From the NCBI RefSeq assembly GCF_003385455.1, contig NZ_QNUF01000021.1, positions 29,069 to 93,068 of the forward strand: 64,000 nt of DNA. Direction: 5' to 3'. The DNA is from Chryseobacterium rhizosphaerae. Lineage in GTDB: Bacteria; Bacteroidota; Bacteroidia; Flavobacteriales; Weeksellaceae. Shown piece after piece: positions 60,330-64,000 of this stretch (its first letter is position 1; the number at the start of each line of letters is the position of its first letter). The notes below the pieces were generated by a model that worked only from the letters and a program-made list of their open reading frames with translations, was not told where the DNA came from and did no database searches. The position numbers and the translations under genes are program-made.

Positions 60330-61382
60330 ATGGAGTTTATAAAATACGATATTAAAAAAGGGGATACCTTAGAATCTATTGCAGATAAGCAAGGTATATC
60401 TATTCAAGAACTTATTAATTTCCATAATTTATATTGTGGAACAACAAATTTTATCATTGGAGAAAAACTGCCGATTCATCTGCAGAGTTTGCTTCTGGAA
60501 AAAAAAACTAAGGAAGAAATAAGTAAAATTATAGAAGATAAAAACTTCCCTTTAAAAGCTAGGTATAGATGCGAGCAGTTTAATACTACAAAATTAGAAG
60601 ATAGAATATCATTTCATTGTAATACGAAGAAAGAATATACTGTTGAAAAAAATGCAGCCCACACAAGGGCTAAGGTAAAACTTAAAGAATACCTGTATAA
60701 AATAAATCCTGAAAATATGGCTCTGGCTATCGAGGCAGTAAAGGAACTTGAGTTTGATAAAGAAAATGTTGTACTGGATTTAAATAACGATAATACGATC
60801 AAGGAAGTAGTTAATTTTTCTGAGATTAAAGAAAAATGGGAAAGTTTTAAACCCAAATTGGCCGCTTCAGAATTTTACAGACAGGTGGAAAATATCAATT
60901 CAAAAGCAGCAGAAGATATCATTAAAGGGGGCGGATTAGAGTTTGAAAATGAGATCAATCTTAGAAAGACCTATGACAAGTCACTCTTATATCATGTATT
61001 GTTTAATGATTATGATGCCCATAAAAAGAGAGAAAAAAATGATATTTTAAAATTTATCTCCCAGATATTTGTTAATATTCCGATTGAACTGGAACTGCAG
61101 CACAGTATTATAAAAGAAGATGATTATTTTGTAGAATATAGAACAGTAGGGACCCTTTTAAAACATAAAATTGATAATTCTGTTTTAGAAAATCAATATG
61201 ACAAATTCTATAAACCTGTTATAGAATATGGTTTTACAGAATATAATTATGATTATCGGATCAGAAGAATGGTAGATAAAAAAACGGGAACCATTGTAAA
61301 TGCTTCTGCACTGATGAAAGAAGAAGTGAAAAATAATTATCAATTTATTACACAATTTGATTTAAAGCAAATTGATTATTAG
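60330..61382 (+). CDS. LysM-domain protein downstream of vgrG2, possible cargo adaptor
   Basis: This 350-residue protein (ATG at 60330; an upstream in-frame ATG lies inside vgrG2) has an N-terminal LysM (about 2-50: YDIKKGDTLESIADKQGISI, GEKLPIH). The remainder is a long charged region with strand/helix mix (RYRCEQFNTTKLEDRISFHC ... YDYRIRRMVDKKTGTIVNAS) that I cannot assign. It has no signal peptide, so it is cytosolic unless secreted by the T6SS. It is placed between vgrG2 and a membrane protein; LysM-tagged proteins in this position may connect cargo to the spike. That role is inference. Confidence 0.65.
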   Translation: MEFIKYDIKKGDTLESIADKQGISIQELINFHNLYCGTTNFIIGEKLPIHLQSLLLEKKTKEEISKIIEDKNFPLKARYRCEQFNTTKLEDRISFHCNTKKEYTVEKNAAHTRAKVKLKEYLYKINPENMALAIEAVKELEFDKENVVLDLNNDNTIKEVVNFSEIKEKWESFKPKLAASEFYRQVENINSKAAEDIIKGGGLEFENEINLRKTYDKSLLYHVLFNDYDAHKKREKNDILKFISQIFVNIPIELELQHSIIKEDDYFVEYRTVGTLLKHKIDNSVLENQYDKFYKPVIEYGFTEYNYDYRIRRMVDKKTGTIVNASALMKEEVKNNYQFITQFDLKQIDY

Positions 61383-61393
61383 AAATCTTTATT

Positions 61394-61927
61394 ATGATTG
61401 AGAACCGAGGTTTTATATTTAAAAATGTTTTGCCATACCATATAGCAAAGACACTACTTGTGATTATCCCATGTATGATTTTCTATGGAGCTTTATATTA
61501 TCTGTTATTTAAAGGGATGTTCAGGCTGTCTTTTGTAATGTTTTTTACACTTTTCTATTTTGGAAGTTGCTATTTAATTTTAAAGGCTTTTTCAGTTCAG
61601 GTTAAAATTTGGTTTGATGATAACTATCTTTTTATACAAAAAGGAAAGCAACCAATCGAAAAATATTTTAAGTCTGATATTACAGGATTTTATGCCTATG
61701 ATTATGAGAGCAAAGCACCTTCGCTACAAAATTCCAAGATATATTTCAAATTTTGTTTGATGAATGATTCTAAAATTTATCTTAATGATGTTGAATATAA
61801 AAACAAATATGAAACAGAAAAAGGAGAAAGTTTAAAGAAATTTTTAAAGCATGCACAAAAAGAATTGCATTTTTCAAAAATAAAAAAAGAAAAATTTCAA
61901 AATATTTATTGGTATTCCACAAAATAA
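61394..61927 (+). CDS. Small two-helix membrane protein with a PH-like domain, candidate immunity protein
   Basis: This 177-residue protein has two transmembrane helices (about 16-40, TLLVIIPCMIFYGALYYLLF; about 46-68, FVMFFTLFYFGSCYLILKAF). A cytosolic beta-rich part follows (VKIWFDDNYLFIQKGKQPIE, SKIYFKFCLMNDSKIYLND). No family was recognised. It starts 12 bases after the LysM-protein gene and ends 13 bases before the PAAR-like cargo gene. That position fits an immunity protein for a membrane-acting toxin, although immunity genes more often follow the toxin. Confidence 0.55.
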   Translation: MIENRGFIFKNVLPYHIAKTLLVIIPCMIFYGALYYLLFKGMFRLSFVMFFTLFYFGSCYLILKAFSVQVKIWFDDNYLFIQKGKQPIEKYFKSDITGFYAYDYESKAPSLQNSKIYFKFCLMNDSKIYLNDVEYKNKYETEKGESLKKFLKHAQKELHFSKIKKEKFQNIYWYSTK

Positions 61928-61939
61928 AAATATAAAATT

Positions 61940-63253
61940 ATGAGTGCTTCATATATACCTAAAGATGTTTATGCTGTTTGTACATTTCAAACAGATGCAG
62001 AGCCCAGACAATTTATTGATACAAGAAATGCTCCAACTGTATTTTATGGAACGGATACAACAAGGCCATTGCTTACCGTTGCAGATAAAAATATAAGAGA
62101 TAAGGAATTTCCCTGTAAAAGCCCTAAAAATGCAATGTGGGGGTTTATTTGTTTTGGTGCAGGACTTATTGTGGGTGCTCTTTTAGTATTATCAGGACCT
62201 ATTGGGTGGGCAGCATTGGCAGTAGGAGCAGGGGTGCTCTTGTGTGCAGGAGCAGCTATTTATCATGGTACAAAAATAAATCACTTATGTACTGGATCTC
62301 TGGAGAAAGGAACTTGGAAAATCGAACATGAAAAAGTAACATTTGACAAGCAAAAAGCCATTACTCAAAATTCTATATTGGTATGTGATGCAGGAGGACT
62401 TTTAAGTCCAATTTTTAGTTATGCAATAGCAAAAAAATATGCTGAGCAAATTAAATCCAATAATAATAAAGAAATAGGATTGAATGCTTTTGCTTCCTTC
62501 TTTGGAGGAGCCGGAATTGTTATTGCCGGAGCAGAAATGGGAATAGCAAAAACTTTACTATGGATGGGAGGAACGATGGTGGCTATGAATGAAGGTACCT
62601 ATTGGGAAAGGGAATGGATTAGAGGTGGCTCATTACAAGATAATACCCATTACCAGGATATGAATAATGAAGTTGATGAAAACAGTAGAATACCGGGATA
62701 CGTAAAAGATGTGCCAGAGAGTTTAGTGGGGATAACACCTTCTGATCTTGCCAGCCCGGATATTTTGGAACTTAATGAAAAAGGAGGACTGGCGAGCAGA
62801 GATGGAAAGACACCTATATTTTTTAATGGAAAGTGGTACGTTCAGGATTGGCAGAAGAATCTTATAGAAATAAAACAAGGAACAGCTTTATCCAAGGATT
62901 TATCAGCACTGGAAGGGATAAACTCTCGTGAAGTATGGAAAACACCGGAAGGAAAAGCAATCGTGGAGAACATTCGAAACGGAAAATATTCTGAATCACT
63001 TGTACAGACAGCAAAAGATGGATTAGGAAGAGTACGTCCCCGAAACCTACCCAATTTAGCGAAAGAATTACCGGCTTTAAAACTTCAAAACATTAAGAAC
63101 ATAGGGAAGCTTGGCGTAAAAGGAGGTGGGTTTATTGGGTTCTTCTTCCCGTTTATTGCCACAGGCTTTTCAGAAGATTCCAGAAAAGCTTTAGCCAACG
63201 CTATGGCTGAAGATGCCGGTAACGGGATTAATATTGTAGCTAATTATGGATAA
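61940..63253 (+). CDS. PAAR-like T6SS cargo protein with transmembrane segments
   Basis: This 437-residue protein has a PAAR/DUF4280-like N-terminal part (about 1-155; HLCTGSLEKGTWKIEHEKV, ITQNSILVCDAGGLLSP) interrupted by a hydrophobic hairpin (about 66-106, MWGFICFGAGLIVGALLVLS). A second hydrophobic stretch lies at about 186-220. The C-terminal 200 residues are polar up to a final hydrophobic patch (GGGFIGFFFPFIATGFSEDS). PAAR-like domains cap VgrG needles and carry toxins. I recognise no toxin fold in the C-terminus, so it may be a novel membrane-targeting effector. No gene with a clear immunity role follows. Confidence 0.65.
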   Translation: MSASYIPKDVYAVCTFQTDAEPRQFIDTRNAPTVFYGTDTTRPLLTVADKNIRDKEFPCKSPKNAMWGFICFGAGLIVGALLVLSGPIGWAALAVGAGVLLCAGAAIYHGTKINHLCTGSLEKGTWKIEHEKVTFDKQKAITQNSILVCDAGGLLSPIFSYAIAKKYAEQIKSNNNKEIGLNAFASFFGGAGIVIAGAEMGIAKTLLWMGGTMVAMNEGTYWEREWIRGGSLQDNTHYQDMNNEVDENSRIPGYVKDVPESLVGITPSDLASPDILELNEKGGLASRDGKTPIFFNGKWYVQDWQKNLIEIKQGTALSKDLSALEGINSREVWKTPEGKAIVENIRNGKYSESLVQTAKDGLGRVRPRNLPNLAKELPALKLQNIKNIGKLGVKGGGFIGFFFPFIATGFSEDSRKALANAMAEDAGNGINIVANYG

Positions 63254-63319
63254 CTATAAAGCATGTAGATTTTCCCCAATACTTATAAAAAATCTATTCA
63301 CCTCTATAATTCTGTAGAC

Positions 63320-63469
63320 ATGTCACTTTTCGGATTTTACAATGGCAACTAGGAAAGAAAAGATGCGCATTTGAAAATATTTTGTCATTTGATAGGGGCT
63401 TTCTCAGATCTTATCTATATCCCAATATGTACAAAAAGGACTTCAATCAGAATGATGTTTAAATCGTAA
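63320..63469 (+). pseudogene. Possible gene relic with an in-frame stop
   Basis: From ATG at 63320 the frame reads MSLFGFYNGN, a TAG stop (63350-63352), then ERKDAHLKIFCHLIGAFSDL and on to TAA at 63467-63469. The MxLFxFxxG start followed by a KxAHLK-type segment resembles the start of TerB-like small acidic proteins of Bacteroidota; this is a weak resemblance by eye. The rest of the 484-base gap between the PAAR-like gene and hcp3 holds only the hcp promoter block. Confidence 0.3.
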
Positions 63470-63590
63470 TAATTGAGTCTTTATATTAAAATATTTCCCA
63501 TAAAAGTGTATTAATGGATATTTTATTGCTGTTTTTAAATTACAGTTAAATTATTTATTAATAAGCGATTGTGATGTCGCTTAACTCTAT

Positions 63591-63685
63591 TGTCGTAGAA
63601 TTACGACATGAAATCGTAGAACTACTACAAAATTTCAGATTTCTTATCAAAAGCTTTTTTTTCAAAACCAGGGGCTTTATCTTTG
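63591..63685 (+). promoter_or_regulatory. hcp3 promoter with two phased palindromic sites
   Basis: TGTCGTAGAATTACGACA (63591-63608) is followed by TCGTAGAACTACTACAA (63614-63630). TATCTTTG is at 63678-63685, 60 bases before the ATG. The spacing between site 1 and the start codon is 147 bases, as in the other two copies, although intervening bases differ more. Confidence 0.8.
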
Positions 63686-63737
63686 TTATATAATTATTGA
63701 ATAACAATTTATTACTAACGATTAAAATTTACAAATC

Positions 63738-64000
63738 ATGGCAGAAAGAAATTCAAGAGGAATCTTAAAATTCAACGGAGGCGAAGGACAAAAACTATTA
63801 AAAATGAACTACAGCGTATCAAGATCTACCGATGTATCTGGACGTGTAGCATCAGATCCTTCTAATGCCTTAATCAAAGTTACAGTAGAGGCTACTGAAA
63901 AGTCTGATATCCTTGAAAGTTTATTGAACGGAAAGTACAAGCCAACTAAAGGAGAAATTACATTCAACAAATCTCACGAAGAAGGAACATTGATTACTTT
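63738..64000 (+). CDS. hcp: T6SS tube protein Hcp/TssD (copy 3, cut by the window edge)
   Basis: The frame from the ATG at 63738 gives MAERNSRGILKFNGGEGQKL and continues identically to copy 2 for all visible codons (NYSVSRS, TKGEI). The DNA matches copy 2 almost exactly over the 263 visible bases. It begins a third hcp cassette, presumably followed by another vgrG and cargo beyond the window. Confidence 0.88.
   Translation, partial: MAERNSRGILKFNGGEGQKLLKMNYSVSRSTDVSGRVASDPSNALIKVTVEATEKSDILESLLNGKYKPTKGEITFNKSHEEGTLIT

Noticed and set aside
42211..64000. Hcp/VgrG region as a prophage tail module
   Set aside because: There are no capsid, portal, integrase or lysis genes; ClpV, TssO, TssP and TssR identify a type VI secretion locus.

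Overview
The window looks like the chromosome of a low-GC Bacteroidota, most probably a Flavobacteriia member of the Chryseobacterium type. The grounds are: TTG-N~20-TAnnTTTG promoters, few Shine-Dalgarno sequences, two secreted proteins with a type IX secretion C-terminal sorting domain, a Bacteroidota-type (subtype iii) type VI secretion system (T6SS) with TssO/TssP/TssR, and many lipoproteins. Species assignment is inference. No rRNA, tRNA, CRISPR array or transposase gene was seen.

Region 1 (1-28.4 kb) is mostly metabolic and stress genes. It holds the start of an acetyl-CoA hydrolase/transferase gene, homogentisate dioxygenase, a TonB receptor with a thioredoxin-like partner, a quinone-reductase/cupin pair facing an HxlR regulator, a glycine betaine ABC transporter, a Crp-type regulator with DoxX and AhpD-like genes, and a four-gene quinone/electrophile detoxification operon. 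Aldo-keto reductases, a LysR regulator, acetyltransferases and a Nudix-PlsC-lipoprotein-Mpl operon follow. About 0.9 kb (21.4-22.3 kb) is a tandem array of a palindromic intergenic repeat, with a diverged solo copy near 4.3 kb.

Region 2 (28.5-35.1 kb) is a complete curli-type amyloid system: a 23-half-repeat curlin, a smaller CsgB-like subunit, CsgE with an extra N-terminal domain, CsgF, CsgG with a C-terminal beta-barrel-like extension, and a propeller-like lipoprotein. A convergent LuxR-type regulator with a degenerate receiver (CsgD-like) follows. The two curlin genes share an upstream element at identical spacing from their -7 boxes.

Region 3 (35.3-41.1 kb) has an OsmC protein, two paralogous T9SS-secreted delta-60 repeat proteins, RNase G, an unlisted 29-residue ribosomal-THX-like basic protein, and HU.

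Region 4 (41.3-64 kb) is a T6SS subtype iii locus. A LuxR regulator with Glu at the phospho-acceptor position lies divergent to tssO-tssO-like-tssP-tssR. Next come repeated hcp-vgrG-cargo cassettes: hcp1-vgrG1-metzincin effector-two immunity-like lipoproteins; clpV and a lytic transglycosylase; hcp2-vgrG2-LysM protein-membrane protein-PAAR-like cargo; and the start of hcp3. All three hcp genes carry the same promoter block, with two 21-bp-phased palindromic sites exactly 147 bp before the start codon. This looks like a coordinated regulon. The sheath and baseplate genes (TssB/C/E/F/G/K/N) are not in the window.
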